A stretch of 64,000 bases of DNA from Casuarius casuarius (GCA_003342895.1 PTFA01000035.1:6229459-6293458), one strand, 5' to 3'. Counted from the first letter of the stretch, positions 37,501 through 50,905 are shown. Program-made: numbers and translations. The notes: generated by a model from the letters alone, not told the origin.

Positions 37501-39269
37501 GCTTCCAGTTTAAAACCCAACAGACAGAAGTTTAACAACCTTCCTAGAAAAAAAAGTAACTGACCAATGACTACACATAAATTCCAGTCTGTTACAAGGA
37601 ATTAGTAACAGTCATTCACCTACAAAGACAAGCTTATTGGGAGCACTAAATCATACTATGAGATGCAAAATGCACAGTCTCTCTGCTAAAACTGCTAACA
37701 ATGCCTTGCTTTATGCATGGAAGTCATTATAGGAAACACCTTTAGCTTTTCCCACAAGACGAAAGAAACAGAAATCAGGTTCCTGAGCTCTGAAACAGAA
37801 GAGGTTGTGAAGGAGCCAATGAGCCAGACAGCAAGAGTGGAAAGGACTAAGCTTAGCAATATTGAGCTTAAAAATCTACCAGAAGCATCAATGTTCTGTT
37901 AGGCAACAGAAACTAACTCACAGACTGACCCAAGAAGCTTGCTGAACCACTATAGCTTGTAAGCTTCATTCAAGAGAAGGAGCAAAAAACCCCGAGTCCA
38001 GAGTTGGGCTAGCACACTGCTCTAACACAGACAAGATGCTCTGAGGTAGATGAGCTACAGCTGAGACAGTTTCCCCACACACTCCTTTACCAGCTGTTTT
38101 CACTAGTGTTTTCTAACTCACCTGTCAATTAAATCTCATTATATGCAGGGTCTCCAACCACAGACCTATCAGTAGCTGTAATAGCTAATTTATGTCGTCC
38201 TCCAGCCCCAGTAGCGGAAAACATGGTTCAAATGTTTATGGGATCATGTTCTGCTTAGGATAGACAGAAAATAAGAAACTATGAATACACAGAAGAAGAA
38301 GAAAACAACAAACATGAGATGAACAATGTAGGATATGACAAGAAGAATAACAAACACATGTGGAGAAATTGTGTAAAATGGAATAGAGAAGGAAGAAGAA
38401 TTATTGTAGGCAATGCAACACAGTCAGTTCTCCTTTGAAAAGGATGCAAGAAATCTCCCTGAAAACAACAGAGCCGCTCTAGGAAACAGGAGAGCCAGCC
38501 TCCATTAACCTGCATTACAGAGGGACCCGTATGTCTTGCTTGAAATGTGAGGGGGTCTACTGAAGGAAGAGAGAAAAAGAGAGCCATTTTGGTTAATGGT
38601 AATCTCTGTCTTGGAGAAATGCTTAGGCTGAGCAATACCACAGGGGTTACTCTTTTTCTTTCTCTAAATTTCAGAGAGTCAGAAACATTCTGCATTTTAA
38701 AGTTACCGGTAATGCAGCGTGAGCACGTGGTCCCAAAGGACAGGAAAGACTGTTATAATATGTTGCACTCATGAACTGCAAAATGCTATTGAGGTATAAA
38801 ACATCTTGTGGGGATGGTGGCAGGGTCTGCTGGGGAAACATCATAACACTTCTAATTGAACCATAAAGCAACACATCATACAAGCAGCAATCACTAAGAA
38901 ACACAGGCTGAGGCACGCACTGCTTAAGATGCTGATTTTCTACATTTCAAAAATAAGCATAAAAAATGATGGAGACCTGAAGTCAATTATTTTCTGAGGT
39001 ATTAAAAAAGGCACATGCACTAAGAGGAGGGTAGGAGACAAACAAAGCCCAGGAACAAAAAGGAGAGGAGAGTGAGAGTTGGCGAAGCCACTAAGCACAA
39101 AAGCTTCCTGATTATCGCTGATAAACATATGTTGACATTTGCAGGCTCATCACAAACCAAAATGGCAAAGCTGTAAGCAATTATTTATGGTTCAGTCTAA
39201 CGAAAATATTTGCAGAGACAAAGCCAAGTGAAAACAAACAAACAAGCTAAAGTCTGGGGCCTGATCCTG
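31561..39269. other. Non-coding AT-richer region, no recognisable gene
   Basis: Nothing with protein homology was seen. The plus strand is pyrimidine-biased at about 32740-33700. An A-rich and GA repeat lies at 36009. From 34.7 kb to 39.2 kb the DNA is AT-rich and purine-biased on the plus strand, with no further recognisable element. Confidence 0.6.
36009..36037. repeat. A-rich tract followed by (GA)n microsatellite
   Basis: About 14 A lead directly into seven to eight GA units, a purine-only simple repeat of about 29 bases. Confidence 0.9.
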
Positions 39270-39510
39270 CCCGGCGTCACTGCTCAGGCCGGCGTACGGC
39301 CCGCGCGGATCCTTCGCTGCTGTGGAAGAGCAGAACCCCCCGGGAGCCGGCGGTTCCCGCGCCTGCGGCAGCGCTGCCCTTCCGTCCCCGCTCGCTCCGC
39401 TACAGGGACAGTCCGTTCCCGGTGCTTTCCGCGGCTTTCCTCCAATTAGGCGGCGCAGGGTGCCATCTCGGTGCCGACGCTGCAGGGAGCGAGGGGCTCC
39501 GACAGCAGGG
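39270..39510. promoter_or_regulatory. Sharp CpG island in AT-rich DNA
   Basis: About 240 bases with many CG dinucleotides (GGCGTACGGCCCGCGCGGAT at about 39290) rise abruptly from AT-rich sequence on both sides. The compact size and isolation fit an orphan CpG island. No gene start could be recognised on either strand. Confidence 0.45.
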
Positions 39511-42500
39511 ACATCATGGACTCCGGCCAAAATCACACAGATGAAAAGTTTGCTCGACGGTGGCCCTGCTGAGAGAGCTGATGGGCTGAGGAAGAGCCCG
39601 ACTGTTGGCATGCGCTCCCAAAAATAACGTAATAATGCAAATACTGATTTCTGCCTAGGATCAGCGGTCTTGGTCAGGCACAGGGACTGTTTTTGCCATG
39701 ATGTGAGTTGCATTACACATTTTATCTGGACTTGTGGGGTTAATACAGGCCATTTCTGTTCCCAGACTAAAGGGTTTTGGGTGTTTTTCATGCTGAATGT
39801 ACACGTCATACCTTGGTTTGATTTTTGGAATTTCCTTCATTTTTCCTCCTTGGTTGTGCGAAAAGCCCCCTCTTCTCCTCTCCGCCTTTTTTCTATCAAA
39901 AAGAGTCTCTATACCCATCTCAACCAATGAGCCAGCAGTGCGCTTCACAGGCAGAGTCTTGAGGATGCAAACATACAGAAAGTCAAAAAAGAGAAGCATC
40001 TGGGGGAATTTTCAGCGAAGCAGATATGTGTAACTACCTCACAAAGAAACAACTGAGATCCTTTTTTCGTTTTTCTCCTTGCTGTTCAGAGAACTCTGTG
40101 TTATCTGAGAAGAGAGACAGCAGGGAGTTGGTACTGGCTTGCCAAAGCAACAAGAAGGAATAATCTCTACTAAAGACACCAGCCTTGTAGGGATTATAAA
40201 TGTAAAAGGAGATGAATTTATACAGTTGAACCTAATCCATAGAAAACACTGCAAAGAGGAGCAGGAGGCAGGAGAGCGAGCCTGATGGCTAGCTGTAGGC
40301 AACTGGCCAGGTGGTGATGTATGATTCAGGTTAAAAACCTACAGAGGAGCACCAGAAAAGGCTTTTTAGTATAGAAGTGCTTTCTCTCCACGTTGTCCAG
40401 CTCCACGGCTTTTGTCGAGGGCCTTTCTCAGTGCCCCGGTACTGAGGACAGGGAGGGCCACCACTGCTGCCCGGCCCCAGCATCCGTGGCACCGGCCCCA
40501 CGTTGTCTTCCTCAGGGAGGCACAGCAAAAGTCTCTTGCAAAGTCCCCCTTCTCGACAGTGCCCAAGGTCAAAGCGAGGCAGCTCATCCTTGCAGAGTTT
40601 GCATCTCTGTGATGATGAAATTAGAGTGATGAGGCCCTAATAGTCTTCCCTGGCATCTTTGGGACCACATAGCATCTCGGCTGCTCACACACACGCCTGT
40701 TCCCTGAGCTCTGTGTCCTGCTTGTCCCTCCATACTTATCCTCTATTTGAAAAAAAACTCTATCCATACCTACAGTCCAGGTTAAAACCTTCCACTTAGG
40801 AAAATTAACATACTCATTTGCCAACGGCAGCCTTCATGAATAATTTTGAGGTGGCCTTCCTAACTTACACTTACAAAAGGTGCGGGTGCAGTAGTTAAGG
40901 TGTACATCTAGCTGTTCGTGGCACCCATTTCTACCCAGCCTATACCAGCAAATAACTGGTCTTTCACCATGGGCTTGGGTCTCTGCAAACACAAACAGCT
41001 GCATGTTTTGCATGTGCATTTGTAGAGGCTTTTTAAAAAAAAGACTTTTTAAAACATGAGGTTTTGTAGCAGCAGGAAGCATGGCCTCTGCTGAGGGTGG
41101 TGGGCTTGAGTTGCAAACACGCAAGAGTAGCCCACGAGGGCTCTGCTTGTAGCTGAGGCTGCTAAGCGTAGCTTACTCCAGCAAATGCATGCTTTGAATA
41201 GAGCACTCGTTATATTCAACAAAAGTTTGTCAGTGTTTCTGCAGTGACACTGTGTGAGGACTCAAGCCTGCTCTCGTTTGCCAGACCATGTCCTTCATCT
41301 TGCACTTGAGCATCTTGGCAGATGCTGTGCAGGACGTTGCAATGCAAGCGAGAACAAGCCCTGCCACGGTGACCTAGCTGGTGGCCTGACTCCTGGGCTG
41401 GGAGACTGAAAGACAGTTTCCAAAGCTGGAAAAATATAAAATATTGTGATAGCTAAAAGGGAGCTGTCATGGTCTTTCAAATGAAAGGGAGGCAAAGTGC
41501 ATAGCAGAGACAAAGTAATTTGATTCCAGAAAAAAACAATTTACTGCTAAAACCAGTCACTGTGCGGTTTTGGCTGTTCACATCAGAAGAACAAGCACTT
41601 ACGATGTCTTTAATTATTCATTTTTATAAGTCTTATACTAGCTTTGCAACAACCATAAATGCGTTCTCCTAAACATAAACAAACATCCATTGAAAGTGTC
41701 ACTGATGTATCATTCTGTGTGACTTCTCAAAGAGCATTTTATGCTGATTTACACCCTGATATGCCCAAAGGAAAAAACATACAGTAATCACTTTTGGTCA
41801 GATTTACAGTTTCTTGATGAAATATGCATTATTCATACTCCACGAAAATATTTCATTTTATGGAGAATGTAAGATACGTAGTATCTTTAATTAATCATGT
41901 GCTTGCTTCCAAGTGATTCGATTTTGTAAATGATGGGTGAAATGCAGAAGCTGTTATCCCTTAGCACTTTACTTGCATTTTGAAGTAAAGATTTTTGGCC
42001 AGTTTTGTAAATTACCAGGCTGGGGCGGAGATATATGTTATAAAGGAGTGAGTGGCACACGCCAGCTTTGCAGCAGTGGTCTCCTGGCCCGTCGGGATGC
42101 CCAACCAGATATGCATCCTCACCACAGTGCTAAATTAGCCACATAACCCACAAAACACGGATTATCTGCAAGTCATACGGGGGCTATTTGGCATGAAATA
42201 AAATCTTGGCCCTGGGGTCAGAGTACAGGGACTGCATTTCGTAGACAATATCCAACAGTTGCTCCCCAGAATGACAAGGCAGGTCCTGCACTGGGAAAAC
42301 GGCACCAAAACCCAACCTGGGCTGTCCAGCCTACCTGCCCTGTCACCTTGCGGTCACGTCTGCACCACAGAGTCTTCTCAGCTGTGGTTCAGCCCAGGGT
42401 GACAAGGTGGTGACACGCAGAAAAGTGTGTGTGCATTGGAGAAAGAGGGAAAAAGCGAAGATCAAAGGATTTATTTTCTAAATATGAATTTCACCAAAAG

Positions 42501-43364
42501 AGTTAAGCCTGTTTTTTTTTTTTCCTAAAGTGGAAAAAGTGGGTGAACTCGATGCAAAACAAGTTCAAGGCCGTGCCAGATGCAAAGCAAGGAAGCAGCA
42601 GCTGAGTAAGCCTGGGCACCCTTGCGGTGCCACCTCCGATGGCCATGGTGGGCCTTTGTTCACCGTGGCACGCAGCAGCCCCAGCATCTCACGGAGTGAG
42701 GAGCAGGTGATGCTCTGCTTTCCCTCGTCAAGCCCAGACTGATGCCTTTCCAAAAGCTGTCCCATGGACAGTGGCACATCCTTGGAAGAGCTGGGCATCT
42801 GTCACATCTCACCTCTTAAAAGCCAGGCATTTGCATTAATTCCTGCAAAGCAGAGTGGGAGTTTGCAGAGCCCTTGCCTGCAGGGAGGCTCTCGGAGCTG
42901 CCCCAGGGCCGTGCCCAGGCAGATCTGCAAAAACCGGCATTGTAAAAGCTCCATCGATCGCTGTGCAAAAGCAGGGAGTCAGCTACTTCCAGGCAGAGGT
43001 TACTGGGGACTGGTGGCTTTGGATCAATACTGGAGTGAATGGAGAAACCATTATTGCCAAAAACTATTCCTGGGGATTTACGTAATGCAAAGAGAAGTAT
43101 GATGGCAGGACATTATTTCACTCTGCAGCTCATTGCCGCTGCCCCAGAAGCCCACGTGAGGCTGGCTCTGGGCGCAGTCCCCAGGCAGTGCTTTGAAACA
43201 CAGCAGATTAAGGCTGTGGTTTGATGAGCCCAGACAGAGCTGGCAGCCCAGGAGCACCACCAAAAGCTGAGGAGCTTTTCCTGGAAACCCCAAGGGAGAC
43301 ATGCCTTTACTGGAGGCTGCAACAGCTGAAAGCAGCCGTCAGCGCGTGTGAGCTCTCCTGAGGG

Positions 43365-43560
43365 TGGTGGCATGGCCATCCGCGGCCGGGGCGAGCAGCA
43401 TGGCAGGACCACGGTGTGCACCCGCCGCCCCAAGGCGCCCTCCCCGCGTGCCCGGGGCCGCGCTGGCGGGGCAGCCTCGGCAGGCTCTGGCAGCACCGCT
43501 CCCCCGCCAAAGCCTGGGCGTTTCTCCCGGGACGCTTGTGAAGTTCGGCATAGCCTCCCG
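43365..43560. promoter_or_regulatory. CpG island
   Basis: A compact CpG-rich block (CATCCGCGGCCGGGGCGAGC and following) is flanked by lower-GC DNA. Several overlapping frames stay open through it because of composition, and none is recognisable. Confidence 0.4.
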
Positions 43561-46539
43561 TGCTCGGGCTAATTCTGAGCTGCCCTTGGGAGGTTTTTGC
43601 ATCCGTGGCACTTTCTCAGTTAGCAGATCCTCCTCCTGCACGTGCCTTGCCCCACTGCAGGTTCCCCGCCAAAGCTACGCTATTTTTGTCACCTTCCTGC
43701 CAGCAATGCAGAGCTGGCCAAGGTCGGCCAGGAGAAAGCGGACGCTCGGGGGGCTGCCGGCTCCCAAGCACATGCGCACGTTAGCTCTGCACCAGTTTCA
43801 GGTTGCTCTGTAGGGCTGTGGCTAGGAAATATTTTCACTGCTGCAACGTGGGCCCATCCCGTGGAAAGCGGACACGCAGGCCATTACACGGTGCGGCGGC
43901 TGGAAGGGCTGGACGTGCCATTGCACAACCTCCCCCTTTCGCATGAGCGAGGCTGTTTGTCTGCTCCGGCCTTGCTCCAAGTAGGTGACAATGTTGTAAC
44001 TTACACAGGGACAAGGGCATTTCAAAGCTCACCTAACTCAGTGCCTGCCGAAACGCTGCTGCACACCGTCAGGCATGGGCACGAAGAGATGTTCACGCTA
44101 GGAGCAAAGTCCTGCTGGCTTTGACGTCAGTAGCAGAGACCCCAGCACTGAGGGGGATCTGCGGATTTCTTGCTCTTGAGTTTCCATTTCCTGACACTGT
44201 ACTACCAAATATTGGATCTGGCTTCAGTTCTTTCATCTGTATTTTGCAATTCAGGAAAGATGTCCACTCCCCTTTCCCATCAGACCTGGAACAAGTACAG
44301 TCTTTTTTTGTGTGCTGCTCTTCCCAGCAACAGTTTTACCCCAAATCAAGAGCACCGGGTACAGGCTCTAAAAGCAGAGAGCCTTGTGGTGAAGGGGAGC
44401 GATGAGGCCATGGCCACCCCGTGGAGGATGCTGCCATTTCTGTCCCTCAGCAGCTCAGTGATGAAAAGCAGGCCGCCAGCTCCCACTTGTTTCTGTCCCT
44501 CAATCATGCTGCACCAACGCAGCGAAGACCCAGGCAAAACCCTACCCCAAACCCTACCTGTTCAGTTTCCTTTTTATTTTAGGCTGGGTCAAATCTCTGC
44601 TCCTGTTCCCAGCACAGTCCCACAAACAGATGGGGAAACGGACATGGCTGGACCGAGCAGACCGAAAATGCAGGAGCACCTTCTGCCAATATTGCCATCG
44701 AAAGCTGACTACGTTCTTGATGTCTTCAGACACCGTCAGGAAACCATCATGCAACTGCTCACTGCTCATTTGAGTACGCAGGTTTTCCAGGGGGAGGATG
44801 ACTGCAAAATAGATCTGAATGTACAAAAAGAGGTTTCTGGTACAGAAACGCTCATTAGCAAGGCAGTAAGCTCTGGGCTGAACGAAGGGAGGCAGGCACG
44901 CTTGGGCACGCGCTCAGAAGGGCTTGCTTGGGCAGCAGAGCCCCAGCACAGGCCACCGGGACCTCCCTCACCCCCGAAGCGGGCTCTCCGGAAAGCTGCA
45001 GCAGCATCCCGGGGCTGCTGCCGCACAGGCTGCAGCTGGGGAACGCCGTGAGCACCATCTATTGTCAGGAACACACAGCCGAAGGGACTTGCTGCTTCGG
45101 ATAAGGTGGAAGTTCATTTATGCAAAAAAACGGTTGTTCGCCGTATTTAAATTATTCAGATATGCTCTCTTAATGAATAATGTATGTACTTTTGAAAATG
45201 CTTTTCAATGCATGCAAACAGACTTCAGATGACTGCATGATTATCAGCTACTCGGGATACTTCATCTGAATTCTGCCCTTCCAGTTGCCTGGATTGAGCT
45301 GTTGGTTTTAACGGGCAAGCAGAAAGCTCATTAACCGTCTCGGCGGGGTGGTTAGCAGAGCGGGGCTGCAGGGGGGAGCTGGGCAGCCGACTCGCGCAGG
45401 TTCCCGCAGGAAAGATGAGCTCACCGCTGGACGCAGAGCTTGGTGATGAAGTTTTCACCGGAGTATTTCGGAGGAGTTCTCTGCATACCAGATATTTGAG
45501 GTTTTCACTCTATTCCCTGCCCAGTCACTTCCCATCCCAAACCAAACCCCCAAACAAGGCTAAACTGTGCTGAAACACACTGGCTCAGCTGTACGTTTGC
45601 GTGAGAGATGACAGGAGCTGGAGGGAGTAGCACAGGGCCCAGGAGACCCAAAGGCTCAACGTGCAGACATTTGGCTTTGCTTCTGGGGCAGACACAGCAA
45701 AGTTAAGCCAACGCGGCACCCAAACCCCCCAACGGAGAAATGAGCACTCTGGGACGAGCTGTAATGTTAAGAGAAGAAACTGTGAGTCATATTTACAGGT
45801 CCCTGTTTCCCAAACGAACACGTCTATGCCCCTTTCTGCATGAGAAACCCTGATGAGCAAAGATCCCTTACCGGGAGCCAAGCAGAAATCCCTTGAGCCG
45901 GAGGAAGTTCATCTGCGAGCGCTGGGAAGCGGAAGACGCTATTGCTCCAGCCCGGCACAAGCTTTTCTGCCTCCGCTGCCTGTTGCAAGGGGAAGAAAGA
46001 GCCCGTTTGTCCGTGGGAAACGGGTTGAGAAATTGGTAACTCAGCTCAAAGGCAGTGAAACTTATTTATGCAGCGAGGGCAGAGAGGCTCGGGGGGACGA
46101 GGCAGCCCGCAGGCAGCGGAGGGCTTGGCCTCCCCGGCTGCTCTTCCCCCTTAGCAATTAGCTGCTAGAGGGAAGCCCGATGCCACACGTAACGGGGGAG
46201 AACCGCTGTTTTGTGGCCACGAAGGGCTTCCCGACTGCTGGGTTTTGGCGCCGGACCTGCAGCATCCTAGCACGGGCAGCCCCGCCATGGGCTCACATTC
46301 ACAAAAATGGCATTTTCCGAGGTGTCAGCGAGCTCGCTCCGCAGAGCAAACAGCCTTCGCTGCCGTCAGCGCAGGGGAAAACGTGCGCTGTCCCCAGACG
46401 TGGGGCATGCAGGGCCCAGCCGGCCCCAGGGAGCGTGGGGCCACCAGGAAAGGGGGCCCCCAGCAGCTGCCTTTTGCCTGCAGAAATTTCAGCTCACATC
46501 TTTGTTAAATTACACAGGGCCGGTGAAAGCAAGCTTGCA

Positions 46540-47330
46540 GCTTCAGCCCCTTGGAGGCCCCGGCGGATGCAGGCTCAGCCCTCGTGGGGAGGCGGTGGTG
46601 GCTCCCTGCCCGGCTCCCGCTGCAAGGGGAGGCTCCGGGACCGCAGGGTCGGACCGACCCGGGCAACTGCGACGCTTTGCCGGGAACGGCACGTTCCTCC
46701 CGCCGCGCCGCTCTGCCCCGACCCCATCGTCCCAGCAGGGAATGGGACCGTGCTCGCAGAGCACAGTTGATACAACAACTGCCTCCGCTTTATTTTATTC
46801 CTGTTTATAGATGGCTAAATATAACGTTCTGCTTATTTTTATTCACAGTGAAAACTTGGATCCATCTCCGCAGTTGGATGAGGCCCAGGAGAGAAAACCA
46901 GGTCAGACTCACCCAGAGATTTCTGGCTAAATTAGACATCGGCAGCGCTTCCCGCGCCATAGACCTGGTGCATACAGTGCAAATAGGAAAAGGTATTCCA
47001 GGAATTAATAATCATCGCTTAGGTGGCAGCTTTCCCTCCATGCCGAAAAGACCCCCAGCCCCGGTCAGAGCACCGGCCTCTGAACAGCACCCGAGCTGCA
47101 GACGCCACCGGTCTCGTCCCAGCTTGGGACGCTGCTCGTCACGGGGCAGGACGCAGAGCGGTTTGCGTGCTTTCGCGGCCCACGGCCAGATGTAGCTCGC
47201 TGCATCCTGTAACATCGCACTCCGCAGCGGGAACAGGAGCCGGCGCCAATCTGCAAAGCCCGGGCGCAAGAGGACATGAACACGAGCAGGCGCCTCGAGA
47301 GGTCGTGTCTGCTGGTGATAGCGCCCGACA
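46540..47330. promoter_or_regulatory. CpG-rich region in two parts (46540-46745 and 47040-47330)
   Basis: Two CpG-dense segments are separated by about 300 bases of AT-richer DNA (46760-47030). The first includes GGACCGCAGGGTCGGACCGA and CCCGCCGCGCCGCTCTGCCC. Frames through the region are open for up to about 214 codons but encode proline/arginine/alanine-rich sequence without family features. Lying 5-6 kb upstream of the ADIPOQ coding start, this could be an upstream regulatory element or an alternative promoter. Confidence 0.35.
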
Positions 47331-48598
47331 GACAACGGGCAGAGCATGGCCTTCCACACGCTTTCTGGAAGGCGGCAATAGTATTCTGGAAGTTGCTTGG
47401 TGGCCACTGAGTAGTTTGTCACCATGGTAGTTTTCTAACAACCGCACTGAATTGCCATTCCTTAATTGGAACGTTACCTATTAAATGTGTCAGGTCCAAT
47501 CTTCAAATACTAGCAGCCTAATAAATACCCAAATCATGCATTTCGGAGTCCAAGCCAAGAGCTGGCATAGAAAGCAGTCTAGCTTTTGCCCACATCCAGG
47601 GGAGAGCAAGCTGAAAAACTAATCTCCGCTTAAAAAAAAAGTTCAGATTTCAGCTGCAAGAGCCCACTCCTCCACTGAGTTCTCAGGAAACAACACTTTG
47701 ACAGTGTTTGAGACCGGCAAGAGGAAACTCTGGCAGAGCGCGCCCAGGCTCTGCCCTTGCAGCACGGCCCCGAGCTCCTGGTGATGCTGCGCGGGAGCAG
47801 GGGAGGCACCAGAGCTGCCGCGTGCAGCCGGCCGGAGCTCGAAGTGCCCCGGGAACGGGTCTTGCAAAGCCCACTATTTTATTCAGGGGAAGTTGTTTCA
47901 TGTTAGCAGGATGGGATCCTCTCTGTGAGCTGTAGCAAACTATGTTTAGAAGAAAACCTTGGATCCAGCTAGATCCCTGTCACATTTTACCGGGGTTGCA
48001 TGAGGGAATATTCTTTTAAGTCTCAACATTGCCTGGAAAAATCATTGTCAAGAGGCAGGGCAAGTGGGAAAGAAAGAAAAAGAAGCAAATTCTTCAAATG
48101 CTGGACTAACAGCTTAACCAAAATAAGGGAGAAAGAAAGTAGCTGTCTTACAGCTCCTCCCTTTCTCATTCTTCTCCTCTATACTTTATAACCTACCCTT
48201 GCTGACTCCCAGCTGCACATAGAAGAAACTATTTATGCATTTATTTAAACATCCTTTTATTCTTTCTGGACAGCCAGTTCTTTTTCACAACTCAGTAGTT
48301 TGGGACACTGTCCTGTTTACATTCACTTGGATGAATTTTTCTTGCTCCTGAGGACTGCAGCTCTTCTTCTAGTGTTGCGTAGGGACCTAGGGGCAGCAGT
48401 AACTTGGGTTGGTATAGAAGCACCCCCACATCCTTTCCTCTACAAAGTAACTACTCTCACCCAATGTTAACGTGAAAGGTTTGGTCTAGGTTACATCTAG
48501 TTAACTTTGACCTGCACTGGAATGATCAGAGAGAAAAGCCTAATCTATTTTAGGTTCAACATCCCACAGCTTCCAGTTTGGAAGGCAAGACACACAGG

Positions 48599-48613
48599 AA
48601 AAAAAAAAAAAAC
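48599..48613. repeat. Poly(A) tract
   Basis: About 15 A followed by CACAC. It is a simple homopolymer located 650 bases upstream of the candidate ADIPOQ promoter. Confidence 0.85.
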
Positions 48614-49199
48614 ACACTTTGTTTTAGCCTAAAGCCAGACTTTGTGATAGGTTGAAAACCATCCATAGGGCTAAAATTACTCTGAAGATTTACAATAGCA
48701 CTCACATGTGCCAGTCGCTTAGAAGGACTAAGTCGTTTGGTTTGTTTAAAGTGAAATTCTCTCGCCCAGCAGCACTGCCCCTTTCCTCGGCAATTCCCTT
48801 CTTTGGTGGCGGGGCCGGGAGCCGCTGCGCGTTCCTCCGTGCTGGAATAGCACTTGCTATTAAAAGAGAGGCAAAAGCATCTCACACAATAATTCATTTA
48901 CTGACGCATTGCAAAAAACACATTCAAATGCATTAGTGCAAGCCTGTAGACACACTTTCTCCATCAGCTGCTAACAAGCTTTCCCGATTTGCACTGAGCT
49001 GCAGCTTGTTCACAGGGGATTGTAAAAGTCAAGCCCTTGACAACTCAGCTTTCAAATAGACTTCTCTAACAACCCATTTCTGCTTCAGTTCCTCTGAAAT
49101 TTCCAAACCACTATTTTTCCCCTTTAAGGATATCTTTCAAGCTCTCACTTTGTGACTGGACTTTACATAAGTGGCCCTAAACTAAGTGAGGGCCAGGAA

Positions 49200-49362
49200 A
49201 AATTAATGGGAAATCCCAACTTTTAAATCAGCATGCGCAATAGCAAATGGAAAACACAGCATCTTAGCTGACAGTTCCCCATGCCCTTAGGGATAGTGAT
49301 GCAGTAGCAGGACTTCATTTCCAAAGAGACTGCAGCAAGCCAACTAGGACTCAAAACAGCTG
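49200..49362 (+). promoter_or_regulatory. ADIPOQ: Candidate ADIPOQ promoter and non-coding exon 1
   Basis: ADIPOQ in other amniotes has a non-coding first exon upstream of the exon with the ATG. About 3 kb upstream, a segment ends at 49362 in CAGCTG followed by a good donor, GTAAGC (49363). Pairing it with the acceptor at 52380 would make intron 1 3018 bp. Just upstream lie a perfect palindromic kappaB-type decamer GGGAAATCCC (49208-49217) and a C/EBP-like ATGCGCAAT (49233-49241); C/EBP factors are known activators of mammalian ADIPOQ. There is no clear TATA box. The assignment is inference from spacing and motifs only; the start of transcription is not visible. Confidence 0.3.
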
Positions 49363-50489
49363 GTAAGCATGACTTTTTTTTCCCCTTAAGTTCTGTTTTC
49401 TCTTCTTTTGGGCTGAATCATACAGACTTTTCTGTTCACAGGAAGTTTCCTTTATTAGAGTTATTCTCAGAATAGCTAGCAACTATTTTAACCAAGAATA
49501 GCAGATCTCATTTAGATTTATACTCCTGCTTCTAGGGACGCTCTTCATTTAGAGATCAAAACTCCTAAATCAAAAGTGGTCAGGAAGAACAGTGAGAAAT
49601 AGGTGGCTTTTACAGTAAATAGTGCAGTGCTACCTTCTGATTCACTTCTTCCCTAGAAGAATCCCAGGGCGATGGGTTTGGGTCCAGATTTCACCAAGTG
49701 GTATCCGCTCATAGCCAGAAACCCCTGCTCCTCCGATTTCAGTTGCGAGCCCCATGGAGAAAGTCACCACTGTAACGCCAGGAGAAAGTACGCTATCTGT
49801 ATTACATAGACGTAATTACAAAAGGGAAAGAGATCAACATAATCCAAGCCACTGGTTAGTTCCCTTTGCAAGGAAATATTGGAGTAGGAACACAGAGCTT
49901 GATATTTTTTTCTGTGCTTTGTGAAAAGAGTTCTCTCACATATATGTATGTATATATAGTGTTATATGAAATTTTAATTCTGAATCATGGTCTGAGTCAC
50001 CATGTAGCACTTCCTAATGGTATTGCTCTTATGGATGATATATCTGCTGATAAACAAACAAACTCTATATAATGCATAGGAGCTTTTACTCCCTTGGTAG
50101 CTTCTATATTAACTGAAACACACTGAAAGTTCTTAGTTTATCCATCACTTGACCAAAAAGGTACAACTGGCATTCAAACATAACCACATCTGCAGATCAT
50201 TTGATGTTACGTTAAGGAGCGTCAGACTGAAGTACAACAAGAAGCGGTAAAGACTTTGTAACGGGCTATTACAGCCATAGCTGTGCTCTAACTCAGCCCT
50301 AGCAAATGCAGCTTAAAAGTTTTCTTACGCGAGATGCGCTTATACCAAAGAATTTAGTTTCTCAAGTAAGCAGAGCGCTTACGATCAGAGTCAAATTATA
50401 GTAATTTCTCATGAAATTCATTCTGTATTTGCCTATCACTGGTTTTCGTATTAGAAGGGAGAAAAGCAGACAGCATAACACAACGACAG

Positions 50490-50905
50490 TGAGGAGCCAG
50501 GCAGGGATGCCGCGGGCTGAGCATCGCCGGCGCCTTCTCGGAGGGGGCTGGAGAAGCCCCCGCCAGGGAGGCGGCCCCCCGCCCTGCCCTGCCCCCGCTG
50601 AAGTCTTTAAGCTATTCTGATCCTAGGCAACATATGAGAAAACAGAACAAACCGCAAACAAGATCACCAAAACACAGCTGAAGAAATGTGATTTTTGCAC
50701 AGGTTTTTATTTAATGCTGTCATGCCTTCGCAGTGCAGCGACGCAGCCGAGCGGCCACAACCCCCTTGCTGACTTTGGGGAGGGTTTGCCGCGAGGCAGG
50801 CGCAGGGAGCCTTTCCGCACGCCGTCCCCGGCACGGCCGAGCGGCCGCCTCGCAGCGTGCCCAAGCACGCACGCCGCAGCTCGCCAGGCCTCCCAAAGAC
50901 GCTCC
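50490..50905. promoter_or_regulatory. Paired CpG-rich segments upstream of ADIPOQ exon 2
   Basis: Segments 50490-50600 and 50730-50905 are CpG-dense (for example CATCGCCGGCGCCTTCTCGG and GCACGGCCGAGCGGCCGCCT). They lie 1.5-2 kb upstream of ADIPOQ exon 2, so they may be intronic enhancers or an alternative promoter for ADIPOQ. No first-exon structure is clear. Confidence 0.35.

Larger units (their letters stand above)
39511..49199. other. Non-coding region upstream of ADIPOQ
   Basis: It alternates AT-rich stretches (41.5-42.2 kb, 48-49 kb) with GC-rich blocks (43.4 kb and 46.5-47.3 kb, plus shorter ones near 45.35 kb and 47.75 kb). A 293-codon open frame at 44170-45051 has no recognisable homology. 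Distal regulatory elements for ADIPOQ could lie here; none can be named. Confidence 0.55.

Noticed and set aside
44170..45051. 293-codon open frame on the plus strand
   Set aside because: The translation has no recognisable domain, no signal or membrane segment and a mixed, low-complexity look. It sits among GC-rich stretches where long open frames arise by chance, and its first ATG has no promoter or splice context.
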